Shown here one piece after another: positions 48,071-60,025 of a stretch of DNA of 64,000 nt. Source of the stretch: Trogon surrucura (taxonomy: Eukaryota; Chordata; Aves; Trogoniformes; Trogonidae); the NCBI GenBank assembly GCA_020746105.1, contig CM036622.1, positions 16,225,987 to 16,289,986 on the forward strand. Direction: 5' to 3'. Made by a program: the position numbers and the translations under genes. The notes beneath the pieces were generated by a model. That model did not search any database, had not been told where the DNA came from, and saw nothing but the letters and a program-made list of their open reading frames with translations. Position 1 is the first letter of the stretch, and each line of letters begins with the position of its first letter.

Positions 48071-51000
48071 AACATGTAGGGCGGGAGGACTCGGCAGCGT
48101 GTGCGTGTGTTGCGGGCTCCGATACAAGGATGTAACGTGAAGGCTCTTCGTGCAATTTGGTTATTTTCTATCGGGTACGTTTTTGTTGTGTTCAGGGTGA
48201 CGGTTTGGTCGTTTGTGCCTGTGGCACAATTTTGCTGGCTTTGATAGCGTTGACATTCTGCCTTTGGCTTAACGTTAACAAACTGTGTAATGTGGAATGC
48301 AAAGGGCTAAATCATGGGCGATGTATTTAATCCTTAAAGCAGTTTACCTCCACACTTTGAAGAGAGCCGGGAAATAATAGCATGGGTTCTGGAAACCAAG
48401 TATTAACGGAGTAGCACAAAATATTACTGTCCAAAGACAATGCTGGATCCAAAAAATGCCAGCCAGGACAGTACAGCAACAGCCCAAAGAGAGGAAATTT
48501 GCTGAGACTGCTCTTTGGCTCTTAACTCTTCCAAGAGTTCTCATGAGGAAGTTTAGCAAGCGTAGGTTAATTATATAAGATGTTATGGTTAACTGAAGAA
48601 ATTGAATACCTAATACAAGAGCATGTGAGAGGAGCTGATTTAAGGTAAAGTGATGTCAATGTAAATTTAGACCAATTGTGTCATTGTGGTAGAAGTTGCT
48701 ATGTGGACATTGCTTGTTTTCAGTTCTGGTTATGTCATTTTGGAAGAGTTGGGAGCAAAACTGAAAAGACATTGCTCTTAAAATAACAACATCTAGAGTC
48801 AGTGTGTGTTTTGTTTTGTTTTTAACCAAGAAAGGTGGTTTTGATTTGAAATATTAATTAAATCTTTCCTTTATGAACTGAGCCCTGGGTAAAGAGCTTG
48901 ATGTGTCAGCATCTGTCTGCGTCTGATTTAATGATCAGAGAAGGTTGATCCTCAGCTTTTTATGTGGGTAAGCTTCCAGCAAAATATGTTTTGCTAGATG
49001 AAAGGTTGCAGGATTTGTCCTTGTATAGTCATGTCACAGTGGTAGTAAATGAGAGTGGTTACCAGTGTAGGATCTGCCTCAACCCGGCTTGTCATCATTC
49101 TGTGGCTGAGTGTGCTTCTGAAGAGTCCAAAGCAGATGGTCGCGCATTTTTTTGGTGACTTGTGTCTTGTCTGATTCTCTCCTACACCTTCTTGCAGAGC
49201 TGAGGGGTCTTTGCAGTCTGCTTGCATTTGGGGGTTAATTAACCCTATAACAGTATGGTAAAGCATCTCTGTTACATTTAAAAATGAGATTCCCTCCAAG
49301 TAGGAGGAGTGACACCACCAAGGACTGCTTCACCATCGCACCTTTTTGGTTTTGGTTTTTTTTTGATGAAGTAGTTTTGTCTGCATCTGAAGTAAAAGCT
49401 ATTTACTGATGCTGTCTTGTTTTCAGGGGTAGTGGGTCCCTGGTGTGAGCAAGGTGTAGAAGGCTCAGTATTCTCACATGTCCACGTTTCTGTAGAATGA
49501 AATGAGTTATTCTAGCACATTCCCAATTGTGAGGTGCCCACAGGTATGCACAGCAGGAGTTTGAGCCGGGTGTGCCTGAAAGGGATCATCCATTTTCATG
49601 CTTTTGTCCGTATGGATATGGTGGGAGAGGTATGTAGTATAAACAAAGTCCCTCTTGACTTCTGTGGGTTTGCACATGCGTCAGATCAGAGTTGTGAGCA
49701 GATTCAACCACATTTGTGCTACTACTTGCTTTTTGTGGGAAACACCAGTAGTTTCCCGACAAAGATCGCGTTTTCCACTACTTTGCACCCCAGGGCCTGA
49801 TTTTCCTAGGATGTATTAACAGTAATCATTTCAGAAGCTGTCACCCTTTGGTGAGGTGCAGTACAAAGTCCAGCCAGTGTCATCCTGCTGTAGTGGGCAG
49901 TTGAGGTGTGCTTTTTTGTCGTGGTGGAATTTTCTTTGAACCCTCCTCAGCTAACAGTTACTTTATGTTCTTGCCTGTTTAATAACTTGTTGTTTCAGTT
50001 ATGTCTTGTAGCATTGAACTCTCTAAGTTACCCTCATTAAATCTGTTGTCTTTAAATATCATTGACTCTATCTTTGCATATATATTAGGAGGAGACAGTA
50101 TTTGTTGAAATTCGCTAATATAGATTAACTGACCTTAATTATAATAATGGATTCTATCACAATGTGTATTTTAAGTGCAGACTATTGTTAAAGCTTAGGC
50201 AAGCCATTGGGGAAAAAAATTATGTCAAACTTTGCTTCTTTGTAGGTTGTGTTCTAATTAAATATTCAGTATTACAGGAGACAATCTTTGAGTCCCAGGA
50301 TACTGGTGAAGTGTCAGTTAAATCGTATTTCCCTCCTTCAAAGCAATGTGCAGTATTCTACTTGCTACAATACTGCAAAATCTTTAAGCGTTGAAGAGTC
50401 ATTTAACTTCGTATTCTCTGTAATCTATAGTTTAGTTCATTTTCAGGGTAGATAGATTGGAAAACGCTGAACATGTAGGAAGTATAGATATAAAAAACCA
50501 GAATTATGCCCACTGGGAAAAAGCCAAATGAAATGCAGGAAAGTGTAGAGAATTCATAGAATAGACATTTACCTGTAAGGAATACTTTTTTTTTAGGAAC
50601 AACTCATGTCAGTGAAAGCAAAAAGAACTTCATTTTATTAAATATTTATTTAGTTTGTTGAAGTAATACTTCGGAGGTTTTGGATTTATTTTCTACACCA
50701 GCCTAACTTCTCTCTACTGTTCACCTCGTTCTTATATCCTGACACAGTGAGCTTATTGTTGTCGGATTTGATTGCAGCCATATATATTTTTGTAGCACTT
50801 TATAGCAAGTCTGTAGGACAATAGACTCCACCATATGCACGTCTAATTTATGAGTTTATTTTTCAGCAATTATGGCAAATCTGCTGATCAGAATTAAAAT
50901 TATTTACATGTAACTAAAACATGCCAATATTAATGAAGTGATAAAATGCCTATGAGCTCATTCAGTTTCCCTTTTTACTTTTTTTTTTTTTTTGACTATT

Positions 51001-53189
51001 TTTGTTTTCAATGTAGAGTGCAAGCTGTTGCTAATTAGCATGGCGCTCTGGAGGTGATCTCTATGGAAAGGATAGGATGAAGGGGGAAAAAAACCCCAAA
51101 CCTGGAGAAGTAAAAGTGCCAGTCTTGGAGGTGTTGAAAAGCTTTGCACATAGAGTGGGGTTTGTCCTTCTCGTTAGACCAATGATAGCGAAACCTTCCC
51201 ACCTCACCTGTCAAACTGCAGACCCGAGCTGACTCCTGTGCCAGTGTGTGTGTTTGCGCTGGGAGTGGGCAGAGGGACCTCTCCTGGCAGAGCCACTCAT
51301 TTTTCTTTCACTTCTTGTGTGGTGCTACAGCTTGTCTCCCCTTCAGCAGGCTGGCACCAGGAGCTGACAGACGTCGTTGTGGGGCTGGGAGCGCACACAT
51401 GTCCAGAGTCGCAGGAGGTTCAGTCTGGAGGTGCCATTGACACGCCACCACCATGCAACAGCTGCCGTGCCTTTACCACCACGGCTTTTCTCTCACGGAT
51501 GCAGAATTCTATGATATCCCAGATGCCTGCATCTCTTGCTGTTGGTAAATTGCTGAAGGTTTATTTACTTTGGATATGCCTGTAATAGACAGTATGTTGC
51601 TAACAGCATGCACAAATGAATGTACACAAATATGCGTGTGTCTGTAAATATTTCCATATCTGTTTTTCAACGTTGAAACATATTTCATGCTCTTGGGTGG
51701 AAGTTCTGCAACTACTAAGGGCGTAGGTTTTGAACTTGCACAGCAGAATGTGAGGTCCAGGGCTGCCGATTGTTGTTGGAGTACTTGGCAGTCATGATTC
51801 TGGAGGTTTTAGCTCTTATCTATGCAGATATGAAAAGCTGCTCCCTGAGGCAGCAATATGTAACAAAGTAATAGAAGACAAGCTTTAAATAAATGATAAA
51901 TAAAATCTTTATTAAACCCATTCTTGCATGTGGGCAGCAGCCTATGAAGTTGTATAGCAAGCTGCCTTCCCAGGCTTTTGAAATAAAACCTGATTCCCGC
52001 ACTATGGGGGTGTGCTTTGTGCTGCCAGACAAGAAAGATTGCTCTCAGTAGCAGCACAGGTAACACATCTTCCTTTTTCTCACATCTCCTTCCTCTTGTA
52101 TCTGTTTTGACCTCTGTCTAGATTCTCTCCAAATGCTTTGGAATTAAGGCAGTCAGGTGAGTAGCATGTACTGCTCGTTTCATCAGTCATGCAGTCCACC
52201 CTATCTCAATGATTAGAAATTGGTTTTCTGTAAGAGAGGGTGTTTTAGCTCATGGTATTGGTACATGCAAATATTTCAGCATTAGATACTATTTAGAAAT
52301 TTAATTTAACAATAGTTTTAGTAGTAACTAATAAGAAAGTTCTGCTCTTTAAAGCTTTCCATATAGAGTTCAAAGAAAAATCAAAGGAAGTTACAGATCA
52401 TATGTCTTTTATTTTTTCTGGGGTCAGCTGCAGGAAGTTGTACAGCTATATTCAAAGCTGCATTAATTTTTTTTTTTTTAAATGTAGACATTTCTTTGTT
52501 TGGTCACTGTAAAAAAACCCTGCTGTTCCAGAGGGATCTGTGTTTAGGTGAGCTGAGATGCCACTCACGAAACTGTGTGTTCTCCTGTCGAAACCTTTGT
52601 GCTGCTCCTCTGAGGTTGTCCTCAAAAGAACTTGCTTTGAGATCAGAAAGTTAGGTAGCCCATGCTGTTCTGTGTGTCAGGGGACCTGTAAAGCAATGCT
52701 GTATGATCAAGGTGAAATATGCAAAAGGCCTTTGTTGCATTTTCATAAATAGTTTAAGGATTCTTAACTCGGAGCAGCCACCTTGTTTCAACCATCAGCA
52801 GATGTTAATATTTTAGCTAAAATATTTCACTTTAAAAATTCATCAGAAAAGGAAATGGAGTACTTTTCAGATTTACTGTACTGATTTGCAAGTTTACTGT
52901 TTAAGATATGGGGTATTGCCATCCTTTCTCATGCAAAATTTGGCTTGGCCTCTGTGACTGTAAGATCGTGCCCTACTTTTTTCTTTGTAAGTTTTTCACA
53001 GAGAATGTTAGCTACAACAGTTTATACTATAGTGTTACCCAAGGGGTATTTGGTGTCTGCCTACTTGCTTTCTTCTACACTTTTATTCTTAGAGTAGGGG
53101 AATTACAGGAATAAAAGTATATAGTGATTAAAAGGCAATGCTGAATCAGAGTCAGCATCTTGTGTTGATGGAGACTAATGACGTGCTGA
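48071..53189 (+). other. Putative long first intron, T/G-rich
   Basis: No exon is supported. The + strand is T- and G-rich: a hand count over 49,201-49,500 gave 103 T and 70 A. This is the skew expected of the non-template strand of a transcribed intron. A T run lies near 50,979-50,993. The sequence at 49,650-49,690 is a small ancient repeat relic listed separately. Confidence 0.45.
49648..49692. repeat. Ancient amniote repeat relic ('ttgacttc-gtggg' core)
   Basis: 'cttgacttctgtgggtttgcac' followed by 'catgcgtcagatcagagtt' resembles an ancient interspersed sequence common in turtles and archosaurs (cattgacttcagtgggatttgcacatgc...ggcagaattt). Short and diverged; the family name is not certain to me. 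Similar relics lie at 59.97 and 63.08 kb. Confidence 0.4.
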
Positions 53190-53748
53190 GCTGTAATAGC
53201 AAGAGTGTGGCCACCCGGCTGAGTGGGGTGACTGTTGCTCTTGACGAGGCTGTTCCTGGAATAATGCTGTGTCCAGTCTTTGGCCCTTAGCACAAGGAAC
53301 CTAGGGGCAAACTGGAGAGAGCCTGGAGGGTGGCTGCTGAGGTGGCTGGAGCATGTGACAGACAAGGAGATGCTGAGAGATCTGGGTTTGCCCAGCCTGG
53401 AGATTAGAAAATGAAGGTGAATTGCTGCCTTCCTTTTCCTGAAGGGCTGTCACAGAAGAGAGAGAGACTCTTCTCTGGGCTCTACAGAGAAAGGACAAGG
53501 TGCAGTCATCACACATTGAAATGGGGAAATTCTGACTGGGCATGAGGAAGAAAATTAATGAGGAAAATGGTTAAGCTCTGACCCGGGGTCTGTGAAGGTT
53601 GCGGGATTTGCCCTTGGAGATTTAAAAACTCAACTACTCAAGACTCTGAACAACTTAATCTAACTTTGAACTCGGCACTAACTTGACTGGGAATCAGAGG
53701 ATGTGCCCTCTAGAGGTCCTTTCCAGCCTAGATTATTCTGATTCTGTA
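53190..53748 (+). mobile_element. CR1 LINE, 5'-truncated and decayed
   Basis: The left part keeps 'ctgtgtccagtctttggccc' (the RT C-terminal YCVQFWxP region). The middle keeps 'ctggagcatgtgacagacaaggag', 'ttgcccagcctggagat' and 'tgaagggctgtcacagaagag' blocks. The right end has the CR1 tail with 'aacaacttaatctaactttgaac', 'ctctagaggtcctttccagcct' and a decayed terminal repeat 'ttattctgattctgt'. No frame remains open across it. The tail variant with 'aatctaactttgaa' differs from the tail at 39.0 kb, so the two belong to different CR1 subfamilies. Confidence 0.85.
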
Positions 53749-55524
53749 AGAAGATTTCCCACAGAGAAAATAAGTATCATAAAAGTTATGCTAAATAGTC
53801 TATTAAATATATTCTTAGAAGGAAGAGCTATTTGTTTGTGGGATCAGAGAAGTCCTTTGTGTACTCATGGCTGACACACCTTTGAGTAAAAATGATGTAA
53901 AGAGCACGTGCAAAAGCAAGAAATGTAGACTGGTTGTGGGGCTGCTGCACCGGGCTGCTGCACCGGGCTGCTGCCATGACTGGTTGCAGTCCTGCTGCTG
54001 CGGGTTGAGAACAGCTCTGACAAATCAGTGTAAGGTACATCGGGTGGCAGTTGTTGCTGGACTTGGCTGTCGTTATTGTAGGTGAGTTCTTCATGAGACT
54101 GGGAGGTATTGTAACACATACTAAATTTGAAATGACTGTTATAGTCTGGTGTAATAAAGAAGTTTGTTTTTTTTTGTCATGGAGTAATTCTTAAAGCTCT
54201 CTCAGGTTAATGGTTGACACGTTCTTTGGGCCTGATGTGAAGAGAGTGCCCTTTGATGGAGTGGCTCTCTGTTGCTAGTTGTGGCATCGTGTTTGACCCT
54301 TTGTGTTTTGTAATATACAGCTTGAATAAAAGATGTGTTGTTTTTCTCAAAGGGTTGTTTTGTATTTCTCAGAACTAACTTTGTGCTCAGGCAGACAAAG
54401 TATTAGCACTTCTTGTCTTGGGCATGCCTGAGAAATTGTAACATTGTATCCAGAAATCCTCACAGATTTGGCCTTAAAACTTCAGTTTTTTTGTGAGTTA
54501 GTGATGACCAAATATTCTATGTTACATGAATTGCAACTCCACCAGCATTATTCATTTAAACAGTATTTCACTTGAAGTACCGTGAACTTTATATATTAAT
54601 GCCTGTGTTCAAACTGGAAAATTCAACAGTGGGGAACAAGTTTATTTGTTATCCTGTATGTCTGTGTGCATGCATGCTTCCTTCTGGGAGAAGGAGGGAC
54701 AAATGTATCCACCGTAACCCCTCTGTCCCCAAAACAATTATGGTTTTGGTTTTCTTTGCAAATGACGTTAAATGCCTTTTACCATATTTAAGTATGGTAA
54801 CTGTGATTCCGACTTAAAAGTTAAGGCTCTTCTTCAGCTTCTCAGAAGGACCATTGGAGACAGTGCGTATATATATTGATATAATCAGCAGCAGTGTAAG
54901 TAGATACTATCAATCTAGACTGCTGTATTTTCCCTGTGGGCCAGACTGAGTGTGGCCTTTCTCCGGAGCTGCAATGGGCTTGTATAAAAGCTTGACTGAT
55001 TGCTGTCAGTGCCCTGTGGGCTGCAGAGGCTTCCGTGGCTTTTCTCTCCGGGGGCTGCCCACCTGGACGGGCTATGGGATGAGAATGAGGAGGCACAGCA
55101 AGCAGAGCCGGCTGGTGCTCAAAAAGGTGTTGGGCAGGAGCTATGGTATTACCCAAGAGGGAAGGGAAGCTGAAGCTTTTTGCTCTGGCCCTTGAGTCCT
55201 ACTTTTGTCTTTGATAACAACATAATCAGGTTTGGTCTTGTTTGTTGTGGGTTTTTTTTAGCCTTGGGATTCAGCCTTTTCAGCTCTACATCAGCCTTCC
55301 GAAAGGACCTGAGAGTGACTTACTAGTCAGGAAGCATTAGCAGTTTTGAATTTTTTAACTGGTCTGTGTATTTAAATCGTACTCATGATGTGTTTTCCAG
55401 CATTGTACACATATAAAAGGGAAAGATGACTTCTTTAATTTTTAAATGAAAGCTGACATGCTAGAGTTGTTTCTGAGGAAGCATAAGAAAAAGACCAAAT
55501 ATCACTAGATTCAGATCAGAAATC
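53749..55524 (+). other. Putative intron sequence
   Basis: No exon supported. Contains the 13-bp tandem repeat at 53,939-53,975 and a GC-richer patch at about 54,940-55,140 whose frames show no domain. Confidence 0.4.
53939..53975. repeat. 13-bp tandem repeat (GGGCTGCTGCACC)
   Basis: Two perfect copies and a partial third copy of GGGCTGCTGCACC stand head to tail. A further CTGCTGCTGC stretch follows at about 53,992-54,001. A short minisatellite seed, possibly polymorphic. Confidence 0.9.
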
Positions 55525-55583
55525 TGGGAGCTTGGACTCGATCTTAAAGGACTTTTCCAACCTAAATGGGTCTATGATTCTAT
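55525..55583 (+). mobile_element. CR1 LINE 3'-end fragment
   Basis: Only the last part of the CR1 3' UTR is present: 'gggagcttggactcgatctt', then 'aaggacttttccaacctaaa', then one recognisable terminal repeat 'tctatgattctat'. The close match to the CR1 tail suggests moderate age. It is truncated to about 60 bp and orientated like the putative host gene. Confidence 0.9.
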
Positions 55584-56563
55584 AACAAGTTTGCAACACA
55601 GGAATAGCTTTGCTGAGAGATCTACTGTTTTATACAAAATCAGGCTGGTTTTTTTGGTTGAGTTTTACAACAAATTTTAACAATGTTAAGTGTATATCTT
55701 TGATTCAGGGTATTTCCAGATTTGGGAAGCCAGTAGAAAAATGTTTTCAAAGTAATATTGTAAGTACTAAGGGCTGGACAGGCAGATCACTTAGTTAGTT
55801 CAACACTTACTGTTTTGTAGTGCTGCTGATGTGACAGAGAAAAACAAATTGTTTTTTTGTGGCTGCAGTGTCTGCATTCTGGTAGAGTCTGTCTGAGACC
55901 AGGCAATTCTCTGCTGAAGATGAAAAAGGGCAGTACAGAGCAATTCCCTTCTTTCTTTTTTTTTTTTCTTTTTTTTTTCCTTCTTGACTACTTTCTCTCT
56001 TGTCTTGCTTTTCTTGTTGGGCAGGAGTGGGTTGACAGTGCCTGGTTGGATCAAAAGGATTGGTAGAGGTCACGCTATTAAAAACACACTTTCCTTTTTT
56101 AAAAAGGGGATAGATTTTTTTTTCCTTGGATTGATGATTTAGCTCTTTTTTTTTTCTTTTTTCTAAAGTTGAGTAAACTGGGGGAAGTTAATTGCATGTT
56201 GTCAGTGTTAGTGCAAACACAGTTGACTGGCCCTGGAGTTCCCTTGGGTGCTCATGGGGAATTTTGGCGTGGACACCTACTTCTTCCTTGGGCTGGAACT
56301 GAGGAGAGGGTCCATGTTGCTGTTGATAGGTATGTTCAGTGGGAAGAGGAAGAAAGGAAGCATGTCACAAACGTGAAACACCCACATTCGGAGACTTCAG
56401 TGAAGCAACGCTCTGGTTGTGATTTCTTATTTGTGGGTATTGGAGACAGCATTAGGATCTTCCCTGAGTTTTGCCCTGAGTATCATTGTTCTGGTGATGA
56501 GCATGTTTGCCTTATTCCTTCAAAACTTCACTTTGTAACTGCTCTTTCCCCTTATTCTTCCAG
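55584..56563 (+). other. Putative intron sequence
   Basis: T-rich, including the pyrimidine tract listed separately. No exon supported. A 149-codon + frame at 56,169-56,618 shows no domain and is probably chance. Confidence 0.4.
55944..55985. repeat. 42-base homopyrimidine tract
   Basis: An unbroken C/T tract, mostly T with scattered C, has approximate mirror symmetry around a T12-C-T10 centre. Such tracts can form triplex (H-DNA) and in this orientation also resemble a strong polypyrimidine tract. T-rich tracts recur at about 56,120 and 56,144-56,163. Confidence 0.8.
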
Positions 56564-56659
56564 GATGTCAAACTGGCTTAGGTCCATGGAGACTGCTCAG
56601 GTGTCGAGCTCCCTCTGACTTGCTTCCAGTTGTCAGGAGCCAAGGTACAGGTACGGGGG
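56564..56659 (+). other. Candidate internal exon (weak)
   Basis: A good acceptor (a pyrimidine-rich stretch ending TTCTTCCAG at 56,563) is followed 96 bases later by a consensus-like donor (GGGG then GTAAGT, GT at 56,660-56,661). Another donor, CAG then GTACGG, would end it at 56,650. The 96 bases are open in one phase only and the residues match no family I know, so it could be a non-coding or alternative exon, or a chance pairing. It lies about 9.5 kb downstream of the putative first exon. Confidence 0.2.
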
Positions 56660-59600
56660 GTAAGTTAAAATCCACTCACAGAATCTCCTGAAGGAAACAA
56701 AGACTTTAATTAGTGCCCTCTCCTTTGCGTGGCAGCCTGCAGTAGATTTCCTCCTTCAGAGTTGCTTGGTCCATGACGGCAGGCTATCAGCATTAGAGAA
56801 AGGGAAATCCGAAAGAGTGGAACCACTTTGAAAATGCAGTGAAAAGTTAATGAGTAGAGCACTTACAGGGAAAATACTGATGCAGGCTGTGTCAGGTAAG
56901 CACTTTAAAAGTGAAAAGTGCCCCCCTGTTGGTTTGTTCTCCTTTTAACTGATCTCTTTGAAAATCTAATTGGAATCACAGTTGAACTACCGTGATAAAA
57001 TATGTTTTTGGTAGATGAAGTTGAAATAATACACATTTAGCAATTGGGAGTCTTGCTGGAAATAGTAGGCGCATGTAGAAATGAACACAAATTCCCATTT
57101 CTTGTTTCATCCTAAGGGCAAAGTACCCTTGGTGCAAAGCCCAGGGGACCTATATAGTCATTAACAGATGGAGGGGGACATTAATCTTCTACCCACAAAT
57201 CTGCCCCAGCACATAAAGCAGGGAGCGTCTGTTGTGAGGATTGCTAGAGGTTGTATTAAACATGATAGTATAGTTTATAATCACAGTGCCAGCCACTCTT
57301 GCTGTTAATCTTTGTGTTTTCTTGGTACTCTCTGTCTCCGGATTTGCTTTTTCTATCGGTATATAACGAAGCAGTGACAGTGTTTCTGCTTCTTGAGATG
57401 TTGGCAGAAGCTTCTTACAACACTTAAAATCTCTCTCTTTGCTGTAAGCACTAGAGTATGTTAGGATGTAGTTTAAGTACTTTTTTTTTTTGCAGAGGGA
57501 GAAATGTATGATTTTTTTCAGTGTCATTCAAGTCTTTCTCATTTGGCAATAAGCTAGGAAACAGCCATAGTTAATGAGGTATCTCAGCAGCGAGTTTTTA
57601 TGGAAGCACAGGTTAAGGTTAGGAGTATGTCCGGTCTCCAAACTGCCTAGTGAGCATTCTGTGTTTGGAAGCAAATGCCAGCTGGCACTGGTTAAGGAGT
57701 GCATGCTTATTCTACTCATGATAGCCAAAACATGCTCCCTGCTGTGTGCTTTTGGCAGCTCTGCACTGGCAATATGTCTCAAATGCCAGTTGCGTGTCCT
57801 CCTTTCTTCCTTCAAAGTGTGTCCCGTAAGGCATGATTTAGCCTAAATAAAAATGTGCCTCTGCTAGACTTGGTAATATATGGAAAGAAAGAGACTGCTT
57901 GTTTTCAAAAATCAAAGTATTTCTGAAACACCTGTAGTACATTATTTCCACAGTTAAAATAAAAAGACGATTATCATGTCTCCCTATATTCAGTGTCAAA
58001 TTTGCCTTAGATTCCTGAAGACTTGATGATTTTTGTGAGACCAGTTCTTAGGCATACTGCACTGAAAATTTACTCTCAGTGGGAGTGCTGGTTGGAGTTT
58101 CAGTCCAAAAGTGGTTGCATAGTAAGTTTATTGGAAGTTCTAACTTTACCTGATCAATGTATTTATTCTATTGGTGGTCAAATTAATTGCATTGATTTGT
58201 GGTCTGAATATAATCATTACCTCCTCCTGTTTGTTGAATTAAGTTAATAAACATCTAAAATTAGTGTGACATTTTATGGAGAAAATACTTTACATGTAGG
58301 CAGACTGACTTGTGTAATCAAATGTTGCAAATGTGCAAATTATTTGAAGCAATTTTTGTGGTACATTGGATACAAGTTCTTAAGAATCTAAAGTTAAGTA
58401 AATCCAGTCTACATTTCTTTGTCATTTTTACCTCCAGTAATTGTATAACAGATTAAAAACAGGCAAACAAAACGTTGAAGCTTTTCAATTCAATACTTGA
58501 ACAGCTGCATTTAAGGTCAAGTCAAATGTAGGGTAGGTAACCTGTACTTAGAAATACATATTTAATCTCTGTGTTGCTTTTTCTTTGAGATGATCTTCCA
58601 TCTCATTCATTTGCAGCAGATACTGGTATGTGGCAGGATGATAATTTTGAAACAATTTAAATGCCTTTTTCTGAATCAATGAAATTCAGTTGAGATCTGA
58701 TAAAATGTGGAATTTTAAAAATCACATTCTATTCCCTAACCTGTGTTCATTAGGTAAAAGTTGTCATCTTGCCAAAATCATGAGCTTTGCTAAAGCTGAG
58801 ATCCCACAACCATTAAAGGGGAGGAACAATACCCACTGGAAAATGCTAGTGTTTTGGTTACTGTGCCTCCGTGTGTCTAGTGAAGCCTGCCTGCATTAGC
58901 TGATTCAATGTTCCTGTTGCCCGCTCTGCTTTCACAGTAAGAAAAATCTGCATTTCCCAGGCAGGAGGTGAAAAAGAAGACCTTACTGTGATCCTTTCCT
59001 CAAACGTGGAGGTTAACCTCATCAGCCTGACAGCAATATCATGTAGTCCTCTCTCTGGCAAGAAGGACTCAATTCAGTTGCTTTCAATAGTCGATCAAAA
59101 ACATTGCAGGTTTCCTTGTAAGTTCTTTGTCATGTCCATCATCCAGCTGTATACAAGGGTAATATATCCTGGATCTCCAAGGCACTTGTGTTCAGGTGCC
59201 TGAATACTTTCAATACTTTCATGGTTGACTGTGCTACAGTGAAGTTGAGAATCAAATCTAGCCGTGATCTGTGCTGAAGGAGCACCACTACACATTGGCT
59301 AACTTATTCATGCTCCAAAAAAACCTTGGGTATGACGCACAGAAAAGGTATTTTAGAAAGTAGGTTGCAAAAGCAAACCCTTAAATGTTGTGAAATGTCA
59401 GATTTATGTTTTCTTCTCTGCCTGTAATTGATGCAGGAATACAGATCTTGCAACTGTAATTTCATCATATCTTAACCACTGGGCACCTGAATTGGATAAC
59501 TGTTATGTTAAAAGATGTGTGGCATGGTCCTGGTATACAGTACATACCATGGTAGCATTTGTGTATGAGGAAAATCAGCATTCACAATAGAAAGATCATA

Positions 59601-59964
59601 GAATTTGATGCTGAGTTATTATGTATGTGTAGAAGACAAGCAGAATTGGTTCAACAGAATTTAAATTCCATGTCATAAATACATTTGCATTATATAAACT
59701 TAATGCGAATTCAGACCGGCAACAAGGAAGCACGTGTAACATGATTGATTTCGGCAAAGTTTCTCCCATTATGTTGGTGTTAAATTCTCCCTCTAATCAA
59801 AAAGAAGTTTTCTAAAAGTTCTGCCAACATGGTTTTGTCTCGGAACAGCTTTGAGGCTTTCCAGGAGTGTTCTTTTGTGTTGTAGGAGCAGCTCTAGTTA
59901 CATGCCAAAATATGGTCTTATTTTTAAACTGAAAAATAAATGAAACCTATGTAGAAATGGAAAC
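56660..59964 (+). other. Putative intron sequence
   Basis: T/G-rich, no exon supported. An isolated acceptor-like site, a T run ending TGCAG at about 57,495, has no clear partner donor. Confidence 0.4.
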
Positions 59965-60025
59965 TTTGTTGAATGCCAGATTCTGACCATGTTACTCCCA
60001 TTGGAACTACTAGGACCACTTTTTT
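59965..60025. repeat. Ancient amniote repeat relic
   Basis: 'ccagattctgaccatgttac' followed by 'tcccattggaactac' resembles the turtle/archosaur repeat with 'agattctgacctcagttac' and 'ctccattgaagtcaatgg' modules. Strongly diverged; named only by motif. Confidence 0.35.
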
